Part shown: positions 6,631-13,375 of the stretch, in pieces
How the letters are laid out: each line of letters begins with the position of its first letter
Numbering within the stretch: position 1 is the first letter of the stretch
Made by a program: the position numbers and the translations under genes
Assembly (NCBI GenBank): GCA_002296975.1
Contig: DBIS01000064.1
Coordinates: 4,430-19,140 of the forward strand
Direction: 5' to 3'
Origin: Deltaproteobacteria bacterium UBA796
Lineage (GTDB): Bacteria; Myxococcota_A; UBA796
DNA: 14,711 nt
Notes under the pieces: generated by a model
Databases searched by the model: none
Told to the model about the DNA's origin: nothing
What the model saw: only the letters and a program-made list of their open reading frames with translations

Positions 6631-8405
6631 CTCCAAGCGTCGAACAGCAGCAGGGTCCACAGTTGAACCGAATGGTCCGCCTTGCCGGCGAGGTGGGTGT
6701 TGAGCTTTTCCCGGATGAGTTCGGGTACAAAGAGGTCCCCACACCGCTCAGCGGTACCCTCGATGCGCTCTCGTAAGAATGTCGCACCCGGGCCGCGGGT
6801 CCAGTTGGCCATCAGGCTGGGTTCGGCCCGTTTGGGTCTGTTGAGTAGCCGCTCAGGAAGTCGTCCTTGCATCGCCACGCGCAGGGGGGCTTTGGACATA
6901 TAGCCGAGGCCCTGGCGTCGACATTTTTCAGCGCCTGGGATGCTTGCGGCTAGGGTCAAAAATTCAGTATCCAGCATGGGGAAGCGGGTGTGGATTCCAG
7001 CCGGTGCGGCCATGCGGTCGGCCCGGGCCAAGACATCTTCGCTTAGCCAGCCACGTTGCCAGACCGCCAAAATTTCGTTGATGGGGTCTGAGGTGACCTC
7101 TTGATAGAAAGGCTCCAACACCGCCGAGCGAATACCTGGCCGGGCCATCGCCGGGTCCAGTAAAATCGCGACCCGCTCAGATGCGCTGAACACCCGCGAT
7201 CCACCGATTTTTCGCTCAGATCCAAAGTGTGCGGCCGCACTAGAGAGGTCGCTCCACCCCGCCTTTTTGGCCATGGCTCGACCGACCAGGCGTGCGGGGC
7301 CCGGAAGCCTGCTCACGGTCCGAGCCCTGCGAAGCCGTTGCGCGATTTGGGGCATGGTGCGGCCGCCCAGTGATTCGTCCCCGCCAGCGCCCGACAGCAA
7401 ACAGCGCACTTCTGTGTTGATTTGGTGGAAGAGGCAGTGTTGAACCAAAGCAGCTGGGCTCGGGAGGGGTTGGCCCATATTGGCTGAGGCGGTGTCGATC
7501 GCGGCCATCAGGTCTTCGTTCGAGACGCGAATGAGGTTGTGTTTGGCGCCATAGGTACCCGCCACCCGAGCCGCGAATGCGCTTTCGTCGGCGGGATCGC
7601 CGGAGATGGTCACCGTGTAGGTGGGCGGTGCTTCACCGCGGATGGCCGTGGCATGGTGGAGAATCGCAGCGGAGTCGAGGCCCCCCGACAACAGGACGCC
7701 GGTGGGTTGCTCTGTGCGCAAGCGGCGTTGCACAGCTCTGCCGAGGGCGGTGTCGATGGCGTCGACGATCATGCTAAAATCGGAAGTGCGTTGGCCCGGT
7801 GTCCACCATTGTGGATGCCACCATCTCTCTACCCGTACGCCGGAGGCCGACACCCGAGCCAAATGTCCTGGCGGTACGGCGCTGACATCTCTGAGCAAGG
7901 TGCGGGGTGCGTGGGTGTACCGAAAGCTCAGGTATTCGGCCAAGTTGTCCACAGCGATTTCTCTGCTCACCCATGGCAGTTTCAACAGCGGTGGGATGGC
8001 GCTGGAGAAGGCCAATTTTGTGCCTTGGTGGACGAAGTAAAGCGGCCGGGTGCCTGCGGGATCTCGGGCCAAGAGGAGTTCCTGATTTTGCCGGTCCCAT
8101 ACGGCGATGGCGAAAGCACCAGAGATGTCGGAGAGGGCTTGGCCTCCCTGATGGGCCAGTCCGGTCATCAACTGCTTCGCGTTGGCCGCACCGTCGAGCA
8201 AAACCACAAATCTTCCATCGTCAAAAGGGGGTTTTTCCTTGTCCCGTTCGGTGGCGAAAATCCGCTGTACCAGACCGATTGGGCCCTCGTAAAATGAGGC
8301 CTTGTCGTCGGGACCTCGGTGGGCCACGCCATTGGAAAGCAGTTTTAAATGTTCTGGGTGGGGTGGTTCGCCCCGATAGTGCACGATGCCCGCGATACCG
8401 CCCAT
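6615..8405 (-). CDS. Asparagine-synthetase-family amide ligase with degenerate glutaminase domain
   Basis: The 596-residue protein has the AsnB layout: an N-terminal class II glutamine amidotransferase fold (about 2-190) and a C-terminal ATP-pyrophosphatase synthetase domain (about 205-595). The synthetase half looks active: PP-loop SGGLDS at 240-245, SGAGGDE at 338-344, the ADRMAAPAGIHTRFPMLD block at 462-479 and the K505APLR segment. The glutaminase half does not. The required nucleophile Cys2 is Gly (MGGIAGI instead of MCGIAGI), the glutamine-binding NGE motif is DGA at 71-73, and the stretch that normally holds SDTE is shortened. AHRGPDD at 28-34 remains. Loss of the cysteine is also known in beta-lactam synthetase, CarA and lasso-peptide cyclases, which adenylate a carboxylate and use an amine other than glutamine-derived ammonia. 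The start is firm: AAGGAG lies just upstream. It diverges by 53 bp from the sulfatase-fold gene. The substrate cannot be told. Confidence 0.9.
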   Translation of the reverse strand: MGGIAGIVHYRGEPPHPEHLKLLSNGVAHRGPDDKASFYEGPIGLVQRIFATERDKEKPPFDDGRFVVLLDGAANAKQLMTGLAHQGGQALSDISGAFAIAVWDRQNQELLLARDPAGTRPLYFVHQGTKLAFSSAIPPLLKLPWVSREIAVDNLAEYLSFRYTHAPRTLLRDVSAVPPGHLARVSASGVRVERWWHPQWWTPGQRTSDFSMIVDAIDTALGRAVQRRLRTEQPTGVLLSGGLDSAAILHHATAIRGEAPPTYTVTISGDPADESAFAARVAGTYGAKHNLIRVSNEDLMAAIDTASANMGQPLPSPAALVQHCLFHQINTEVRCLLSGAGGDESLGGRTMPQIAQRLRRARTVSRLPGPARLVGRAMAKKAGWSDLSSAAAHFGSERKIGGSRVFSASERVAILLDPAMARPGIRSAVLEPFYQEVTSDPINEILAVWQRGWLSEDVLARADRMAAPAGIHTRFPMLDTEFLTLAASIPGAEKCRRQGLGYMSKAPLRVAMQGRLPERLLNRPKRAEPSLMANWTRGPGATFLRERIEGTAERCGDLFVPELIREKLNTHLAGKADHSVQLWTLLLFDAWRKNLD

Positions 8406-8458
8406 GTCTCTCCTTGGTTCGGGCAGTGTAGCGCGGAGATTGCTGTTAAGGGTCCGGC

Positions 8459-9862
8459 ATGTTCTGGTTCATATTGTTCGCTTGTACAAGCCAACCCCAC
8501 ACCCTGCCCGCCAAGCCGGACATCGTGGTGGTGGTGATTGATACCACCCGCGCTGATCATCTCGGCGTCTACGGTCACGTGCGGCCCACCAGTCCGTTTA
8601 TGGACGAACTCGCACGGAAGGGGACCTGGTTTCCACGGGCCTATTCGAGCTCTGGGTGGACCTTGCCTTCGATGGCGAGTTTGCTCAGTGGTCTGTATCC
8701 ACACCAGCATCTGGTGGGGCGCTTGGCGTTTAGGGGCTCAGAGTTCGGAAAACTCGATTCGGGGGTTGTGACCTTGGCTGAGGCCCTGAAAGGCGAGGGC
8801 TATGGGACGGGTGCGGTGGTGAACAACACGTTCATGGCACCGGCTTTTTCCTTGAATCAGGGCTTTGATCTGTACAGCTACAATGGAGCGACCAACACTG
8901 AACATCGCACAGCCATGGAGACCATTCAGACCGGTCTCGATTGGCTCGATAACAGCGCTGGACCGGGATTTTTGTTTCTACACTTTATGGAGCCGCATCT
9001 AAATTATAAAGCTTCAAAGCCATATTTGGGAACGTTTTCGGATGGCAATCCTGCGGCGTCGGATATTGAGCTCGAGGCGTTGGTGGGCAAATCCCATCGT
9101 AAGACTCCGCCCTCGGTCGCGGTTCAGGAGTATGTGCGTCAACGTTATGATGAAGAGATATTGGTTGTCGACGATGCGGTCGCTCACTTGGTTGGTCAGC
9201 TCAAGGCCCGTGGCCGTTGGAAGAACACCGTGTTGGTCATCACCTCTGATCATGGTGAGGAATTTTGGGATCATGGGGGTTTCGAGCATGGTCACACCTT
9301 GATGGGTGAGCTCACCCGGGTGCCATTGATTTTGGCCGGTGCTGTTCCCAACCTTGGGCGAGTGGACGCGGTGGTCGAGCATGTAGATTTGGTGGCGGGC
9401 TTATTGGCCGTCGCCGGTCTTGGGCACGCTGAACTGCCCGGCACCGACTTGTGGTCGATCGCCGACGGGACTGCACAAGCGCACGACAATACCGCGCTCT
9501 CCGAAAATATTTTATACGGGCCGCCCAAGGTGAGTATCGTCGACGCCCATGCGCGTTTGGAGTTCTCTTTTGAAAGTAATTCTGGGTCTTTGTGGGCTGT
9601 GGACGCCGATGGCACGGAGCGCCGGCGTGTGAGCCCCGCTGAGCGGAATGCCACCGGAAAGCGTTTGTCCGAGGCCATAAAGGCCAAGCGTGGAAGCATG
9701 TTGCCGATAGAGGGCGTTGGGGGGGTAACGATCTCCGATCGGGAGATGTTCAACCAGCTTCAGTCCCTGGGCTATATCGATGGTCCAGACTTGAGCCCAT
9801 CTCCGACAACAGCGGCTCCACAAGCGGCATCAAGTCCAACGGCGGCGGCGCCCACACCTTGA
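8459..9862 (+). CDS. Sulfatase/phosphodiesterase-fold hydrolase, probable lipoprotein
   Basis: The predicted 467-residue member of the alkaline phosphatase superfamily opens its core with PDIVVVVIDTTRADHLGVYG (metal ligand D28) and carries SDHGEEFWDHGGFEHGH at 263-279, with metal ligands D264, H265 and H279 or H277. The nucleophile segment reads GWTLPSMASLLSG. True sulfatases have C/S-x-P-x-R there for formylglycine; here Thr68 takes the place and the Arg is Met, so a Thr-nucleophile phosphatase or phosphodiesterase, or an untested activity, is more likely than a classical sulfatase. The start is fixed by an in-frame TAA 9 bp upstream, giving a very short signal MFWFILFAC with lipobox LFAC and no basic residues, so lipidation is probable but not certain. 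The family's usual end (LQSLGYI) is at 434-440; 27 more residues rich in Ala, Pro, Ser and Thr follow and run antisense into the rluA-like gene. Confidence 0.88.
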   Translation: MFWFILFACTSQPHTLPAKPDIVVVVIDTTRADHLGVYGHVRPTSPFMDELARKGTWFPRAYSSSGWTLPSMASLLSGLYPHQHLVGRLAFRGSEFGKLDSGVVTLAEALKGEGYGTGAVVNNTFMAPAFSLNQGFDLYSYNGATNTEHRTAMETIQTGLDWLDNSAGPGFLFLHFMEPHLNYKASKPYLGTFSDGNPAASDIELEALVGKSHRKTPPSVAVQEYVRQRYDEEILVVDDAVAHLVGQLKARGRWKNTVLVITSDHGEEFWDHGGFEHGHTLMGELTRVPLILAGAVPNLGRVDAVVEHVDLVAGLLAVAGLGHAELPGTDLWSIADGTAQAHDNTALSENILYGPPKVSIVDAHARLEFSFESNSGSLWAVDADGTERRRVSPAERNATGKRLSEAIKAKRGSMLPIEGVGGVTISDREMFNQLQSLGYIDGPDLSPSPTTAAPQAASSPTAAAPTP

Positions 9863-10412
9863 GCGGTGCCCTGTCTTTGGGGTGGCGGAAGGCCAAAGAC
9901 ACCGCGTGAAGGGCGAGCCGGGGCCACAGCTTTGATGCAGCACCACCGTGGCGTCTGTCACCGATGATGGGATGGCTGGCGGTGGCCGCATGGATACGAA
10001 TTTGGTGGGTGCGACCGGTCTCGAGGCTGGCCTCGATCAGGCTCATTCCATCGGCCTGTGCGAGGCGTTCAAAATGGGTGGTAGCTGCCTTTCCGTCGAT
10101 TTTCACGGACCATGTGCCGGACTCTCCGGGGTTTCCAGCCACGATGGCCAGGTATTTTCTTTCGATCCAGTGTTGTTTAAAGGCCTTGCTGATCGCCTTG
10201 TTGACGCTTCGGTCAAGGGTAAAAAGGACCAACCCAGATGCTGGCGTGTCCAGCCGGTGGTGCAATCCAACATATGAAAAGCGTTCGCAAAGTTCGCCGT
10301 AAAGATGGGATTGGCGCGGGTCAGTGGTGCCTTGGGTGGGCATGCCTGCGGGCTTGTTGAGCACGATGATGTACTTGTCTTGGTGGTAAACTGGTGTTTG
10401 CGGGGCGTTCAT
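9750..10412 (-). CDS. RluA-family RNA pseudouridine synthase
   Basis: The 220-residue cytoplasmic enzyme would convert specific uridines in rRNA or tRNA to pseudouridine. The family motifs are clear: KYIIVLNKPAGMPTQG at 13-28, HHRLDTPASGLVLF with catalytic D55, RKYLAIVAG at 85-93 and GRTHQIRIHA with SHPIIGD at 133-152. There is no N-terminal S4 domain, so it resembles the short RluA or TruC type; the RNA target cannot be told. The ATG at 10412 was chosen because it overlaps the stop of the upstream glycosyltransferase gene as ATGA and leads straight into the catalytic domain; the long open stretch upstream is a shadow of that gene. The last 37 residues overlap the 3' end of the sulfatase-fold gene on the other strand, and the final 17 or so (after VEPLLSE) look like an unconserved extension. 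Confidence 0.92.
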   Translation of the reverse strand: MNAPQTPVYHQDKYIIVLNKPAGMPTQGTTDPRQSHLYGELCERFSYVGLHHRLDTPASGLVLFTLDRSVNKAISKAFKQHWIERKYLAIVAGNPGESGTWSVKIDGKAATTHFERLAQADGMSLIEASLETGRTHQIRIHAATASHPIIGDRRHGGAASKLWPRLALHAVSLAFRHPKDRAPLKVWAPPPLDLMPLVEPLLSEMGSSLDHRYSPGTEAG

Positions 10413-11746
10413 GGGTCGATTCTCCATGCATGAACGGCCGCATCGTGGACGGTCCAGGTTTTGAGTGCGGTCTTGGGTGTGCCGGTCAATAGGCGCCCAG
10501 ATGGTTCTCCGTATGTGGTCTCGAGCACGATATCTCCCGGTTTTAAGGCCGACGCTTCGGTGTCGAAACTGTAGACTTGGATGTCCTCGAGGGGGCTTTC
10601 GACCACGCCGGCATAAGGGCTCAGGAGTCTGGCTGCCTGATGGGTGCCAACCCAAACCGTGTGTCCTTGTTCGAGTTGTTCCGAAAGCCACGGTGCTGCG
10701 TGGGTCTCTGCGATGGCTTGGTCGGTTCCAAACATCGAGGCTTCTGGTCCAAAAGGCGAGGCGGTGTGTAGCCAAAATAGGCCCACCGCGGCGAGCATGG
10801 GTGTGGCTTGAGCCAAGATAACCACTGCGACCGCCATGGCAGGGATAAGGTAGCGCACATGGGTGTACAGGTCACGAGTGCCCTGATTGGCAAAGAAACC
10901 GACCACTGAGAAGAAGAGTACCCAGGTCAACACAAAGCTGCTCAAGGCCTTGTGCTTTCTAAACTGAGGGATGCCCGCAAAGAGCAGGAATCGTCCTTGG
11001 GCCACGAAGACGATGAAGCTGAGGGTGAGCAGGTCTTTGGCCCAGCCAAGCCCACTGATGGGCAGTCGCTCAGGGGTGGCCATCCATCCGTGCAATGCAG
11101 CCCACAGGCCCAGGGCAACCAAGGGGCTGAGGGCGGCGAAGCGCCATTTCCGCTCCTCGAAGGCCACGACAACTGCGGGAACCACCAAGAGGACACCCGG
11201 CTCTTTGCACCACACAGCAAGGATGCTGAGCAGGCTAAAGCGCCACCATGCACGGTTGAGTAAGGCCAATAGGGCCCAAGGGATGATTGCGAGCAGGCCC
11301 AAATCCAACTCAGGTCGGAGCAGTTGCGCCAAAAAAGGAGGGGTGGCGAAGACAGCAAAGCCTGCAGCCGCGCTGCCCAGGCGGCGCCCGAGCGCGACAA
11401 AGCCTGCCCCAGCTGCCATGGCCGGAAGCAGGGTTGCGAGGTGAATTTTTATAATGGTCGGACCGGTCAGGGTGGCCAAGCCCAAAAACCAATACCAAAG
11501 GGGCGGATGGCCATAATCGGGTAGCCCGCCGACCCATTGGGGGAGGGCGGCGGCAACCTCGGGGATTCCGGCTGGCAGCGGGCCCGCCGGAGATAGCGGG
11601 AAGCCAGATTGTCCAGCCTTTATAGCCTTAGGGACCCACCAAAACAGACTGTCTTCAACAAGGGGCACGTGGAGGTGAATCAGCACCCAAGCGGCTGCGA
11701 GGACAGCACCCAGAAGCACCCATCCATGTTGTCGAGCGAATGTCAT
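10409..11746 (-). CDS. GT-C fold membrane glycosyltransferase, GT39/ArnT-like
   Basis: The 445-residue protein has about ten hydrophobic segments filling residues 8-345, then a soluble C-terminal part of about 100 residues. An acidic pair E31-D32 lies at the start of the first outside loop (LVEDSLFWWVPKA), and the next loop has DYGHPPLWYW at 77-86, the HPPL signature of polyprenyl-phosphate-sugar glycosyltransferases (PMT/ArnT type). A further R-PELDLG motif follows. Such enzymes move a sugar from a lipid-linked donor to a protein, lipid A or a glycan on the outer face of the inner membrane. The acceptor is unknown; the envelope-rich neighbourhood does not decide it. The ATG at 11746 has no good ribosome binding site. 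The gene is coupled by ATGA to the rluA-like gene and diverges, across 72 bp, from the exported-protein gene at 11819. Confidence 0.82.
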   Translation of the reverse strand: MTFARQHGWVLLGAVLAAAWVLIHLHVPLVEDSLFWWVPKAIKAGQSGFPLSPAGPLPAGIPEVAAALPQWVGGLPDYGHPPLWYWFLGLATLTGPTIIKIHLATLLPAMAAGAGFVALGRRLGSAAAGFAVFATPPFLAQLLRPELDLGLLAIIPWALLALLNRAWWRFSLLSILAVWCKEPGVLLVVPAVVVAFEERKWRFAALSPLVALGLWAALHGWMATPERLPISGLGWAKDLLTLSFIVFVAQGRFLLFAGIPQFRKHKALSSFVLTWVLFFSVVGFFANQGTRDLYTHVRYLIPAMAVAVVILAQATPMLAAVGLFWLHTASPFGPEASMFGTDQAIAETHAAPWLSEQLEQGHTVWVGTHQAARLLSPYAGVVESPLEDIQVYSFDTEASALKPGDIVLETTYGEPSGRLLTGTPKTALKTWTVHDAAVHAWRIDP

Positions 11747-11808
11747 GATTGGATGGTATCGCTTGCGGTGATGCGACAGGATCTCTATCCTTCAGCCACG
11801 CTTAAATA

Positions 11809-11813
11809 GGAGG
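11809..11813 (+). promoter_or_regulatory. Ribosome binding site that sets the start at 11819
   Basis: GGAGG ends 5 bases before the ATG at 11819. Two in-frame GTG codons at 11813 and 11816 overlap or touch it and are therefore unlikely starts. Confidence 0.75.
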
Positions 11814-11818
11814 TGGTG

Positions 11819-13000
11819 ATGAACCCTGTGATTTGCATGCTGATGATGTGGACTTTTGTACCAAGCGTACAGGCCAAGGCTTATTTAATGAACGATGTGG
11901 GGGGGACAATCAACCTGCCCAAGAGTTTTGAGATGACCCGATGGTCGGACTGGGACCTCAAAGCCAAAGGCGCCAACGGGGCGATCATGTACAAGCTGTG
12001 GTTGAGCCCATACCAAAGCCCGATCACCGTGGCATCTGGGCGCCAGTTTGCTGAGGAGTATGTGCGGAAGCTCGGCGATGAAGGCGGGGGTGATGTGCGG
12101 GTTGTTTCCACAGAGCTAAAGACCCTGGGGGGCAGAGACACGGTGATGACCGAGATTCGCTTCAAGTCCAGTGGTGGGAAGGGCGCGGCGGGGGTGTACA
12201 TCGGTGCGGCTGTGGCTGGCGCAGGCAAGGTGATTCACAGTCGGGTGATAGCCTCTGCCAGAAATGCACAGGGCGCCCGCAAGGCCCTCGAGCAAAGTCT
12301 GGTCGACTTTGATCTCAAAGCTGGACCCCTCGACATCGAGACGGGTGCGGTGTCGACCCCTGCGGGATTCGAGGCAATGCTGCCTGATGGCTGGCGGATT
12401 CCGCTTGAACCTGAGCTTGAAGATGTGCTCGGTATTAGCTCCAAAATTTGGAAATCGAGTTTGGATAAAACGGACTGCTTTGTAGGTATTCTTCCCCCAG
12501 TGGTTGGCGAGCCCGATCTGCTGTTTGCCTGTGCCAAATCCTGGGAGGGGCATCCCGTCGATGAAGCCTCATTTTCGGATATTGAAGAAGCTTGGCGAGA
12601 CCTCTTTTTTGGAAAGGCCGGTGTTGGGTTGCCTGCGGGTGAGCCTGTTGAGATTGGAGGCCGCTTGGGGGCCTTGTTTCGGCCTCGAGATGGGGAAAAC
12701 CCGATTCGTCTCGTGGTGGCACCTTTTGAGGACTCGTTGATGGTCATGTGGTTCCGGGGGGGCAGCCTGACGGCCAAAGATGCTGACGCCTTGATGCTTA
12801 AGATGGTATCCACGGTGAAGTTTAGCGGTGCTGACGGCGGAAAACCCATGATTCGTCCAGACCGTTGGGTTGGACATTTTGTGCGCCATCGGCCGACCCA
12901 TCCCTTTGTTCTGGGACCGTTAGCTCTCTTGATATTTGGCTTGGGTGCCTTGTTTTTGAGGCGAGGACGAAAAGCCCCTTACGAAGATTTTGAGGATTAG
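11819..13000 (+). CDS. Exported protein with C-terminal membrane anchor, unknown function
   Basis: I do not recognise the family. The 393-residue protein has a signal peptide (MNPVICMLMMWTFVPSVQA, cut likely after A19). A region of about 340 residues follows, and a single C-terminal hydrophobic segment (about 362-380) ends in a basic stop-transfer RRGRK and a short acidic tail. The bulk would therefore face the periplasm. It appears to hold two related halves: the first starts with TINLPKSFEMTRW near 29, the second with FEAMLPDGWRIPLE near 185, and each runs through strands to a helix (QSLVDFDL; LMLKMVSTVKF). The pattern of a Pro-Gly-Trp opening followed by strands recalls Mog1/PsbP-like folds, but that is a guess. 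The C-terminal segment lacks the Cys or Gly motif of known sorting tags. The start has a textbook GGAGG; the stop lies 6 bp from the convergent lipoprotein stop. Confidence 0.8.
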   Translation: MNPVICMLMMWTFVPSVQAKAYLMNDVGGTINLPKSFEMTRWSDWDLKAKGANGAIMYKLWLSPYQSPITVASGRQFAEEYVRKLGDEGGGDVRVVSTELKTLGGRDTVMTEIRFKSSGGKGAAGVYIGAAVAGAGKVIHSRVIASARNAQGARKALEQSLVDFDLKAGPLDIETGAVSTPAGFEAMLPDGWRIPLEPELEDVLGISSKIWKSSLDKTDCFVGILPPVVGEPDLLFACAKSWEGHPVDEASFSDIEEAWRDLFFGKAGVGLPAGEPVEIGGRLGALFRPRDGENPIRLVVAPFEDSLMVMWFRGGSLTAKDADALMLKMVSTVKFSGADGGKPMIRPDRWVGHFVRHRPTHPFVLGPLALLIFGLGALFLRRGRKAPYEDFED

Positions 13001-13007
13001 GGCTTTT
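12970..13007. terminator. Candidate bidirectional terminator at a convergent junction
   Basis: AAAAGCCC at 12970-12977 and GGGCTTTT at 13000-13007 are a perfect 8-bp inverted repeat with A and T tracts on the outside, so each strand would give a GC stem followed by Us. It spans the junction of two convergent genes. The loop is 22 bases, long for an intrinsic terminator. A neighbouring CAGCCC-atc-GGGCTG hairpin (13008-13022) could compete for or extend the fold. Confidence 0.35.
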
Positions 13008-13336
13008 CAGCCCATCGGGCTGCAGATGCTGTTGTCATCGCATTCAAAGTCGAGCCCGTCTAGGGGTGGGCAGTCGTCTGCGGTGTCGCAGGCGGGTACG
13101 CATACGCCTTCATTGGCTTTGCAGGTGCAGGCAATCGCACCATCAGGGCACTTGTCGAGGGGACAGTCCTCGGCAGTTTCGCAGTCCTCCTCTACCGGGA
13201 GATTCTCGTTCTGGGTGGCTTGGCAGTCGCCATCATCAGCGCGCTCAAAGCCGTCGCCACAGTTGCCGGGGGGGTAAGCTTTGAGGCCCGGTGCGCAGGC
13301 GGTCAGGCAGAGGGAAAAGAGCATGCGAACGATCAT
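13007..13336 (-). CDS. Small Cys-rich lipoprotein
   Basis: The 109-residue protein has a lipoprotein signal MIVRMLFSLCLTAC with lipobox LTAC and lipidated Cys14. The mature part has ten more cysteines. It opens with a head motif NCGDGFERADDGDC (25-38), shared in form with the next gene upstream, and then a Cys-rich module from about 52 to 107 (DCETAEDCP, CTCK, GVCVPACDTADDCP, ECDDNSICSP). The same module occurs in the partial gene at the window end. These patterns are common in lipoproteins of Myxococcota, where they look like disulfide-rich surface modules of unknown role. The ATG has AGGAG with 5-base spacing. It lies 39 bp downstream of the lipoprotein gene ending at 13376, on the same strand, so co-transcription is likely. 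Confidence 0.85.
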   Translation of the reverse strand: MIVRMLFSLCLTACAPGLKAYPPGNCGDGFERADDGDCQATQNENLPVEEDCETAEDCPLDKCPDGAIACTCKANEGVCVPACDTADDCPPLDGLDFECDDNSICSPMG

Positions 13337-13375
13337 GATGTCTCCTGGGGGGGAGCATACCTGAGGCTCGGAGGT

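Noticed and set aside
7539..8297. Plus-strand frame of 252 codons opposite the asparagine-synthetase-like gene
   Set aside because: No domain pattern; the opposite strand encodes clear family motifs throughout.
8459..8485. The sulfatase-fold protein starting further upstream with a longer signal
   Set aside because: An in-frame TAA at 8447-8449 blocks any earlier start.
13008..13022. CAGCCC-atc-GGGCTG hairpin as a stand-alone terminator
   Set aside because: It lies inside the end of the small lipoprotein gene and has no T run after it on either strand.
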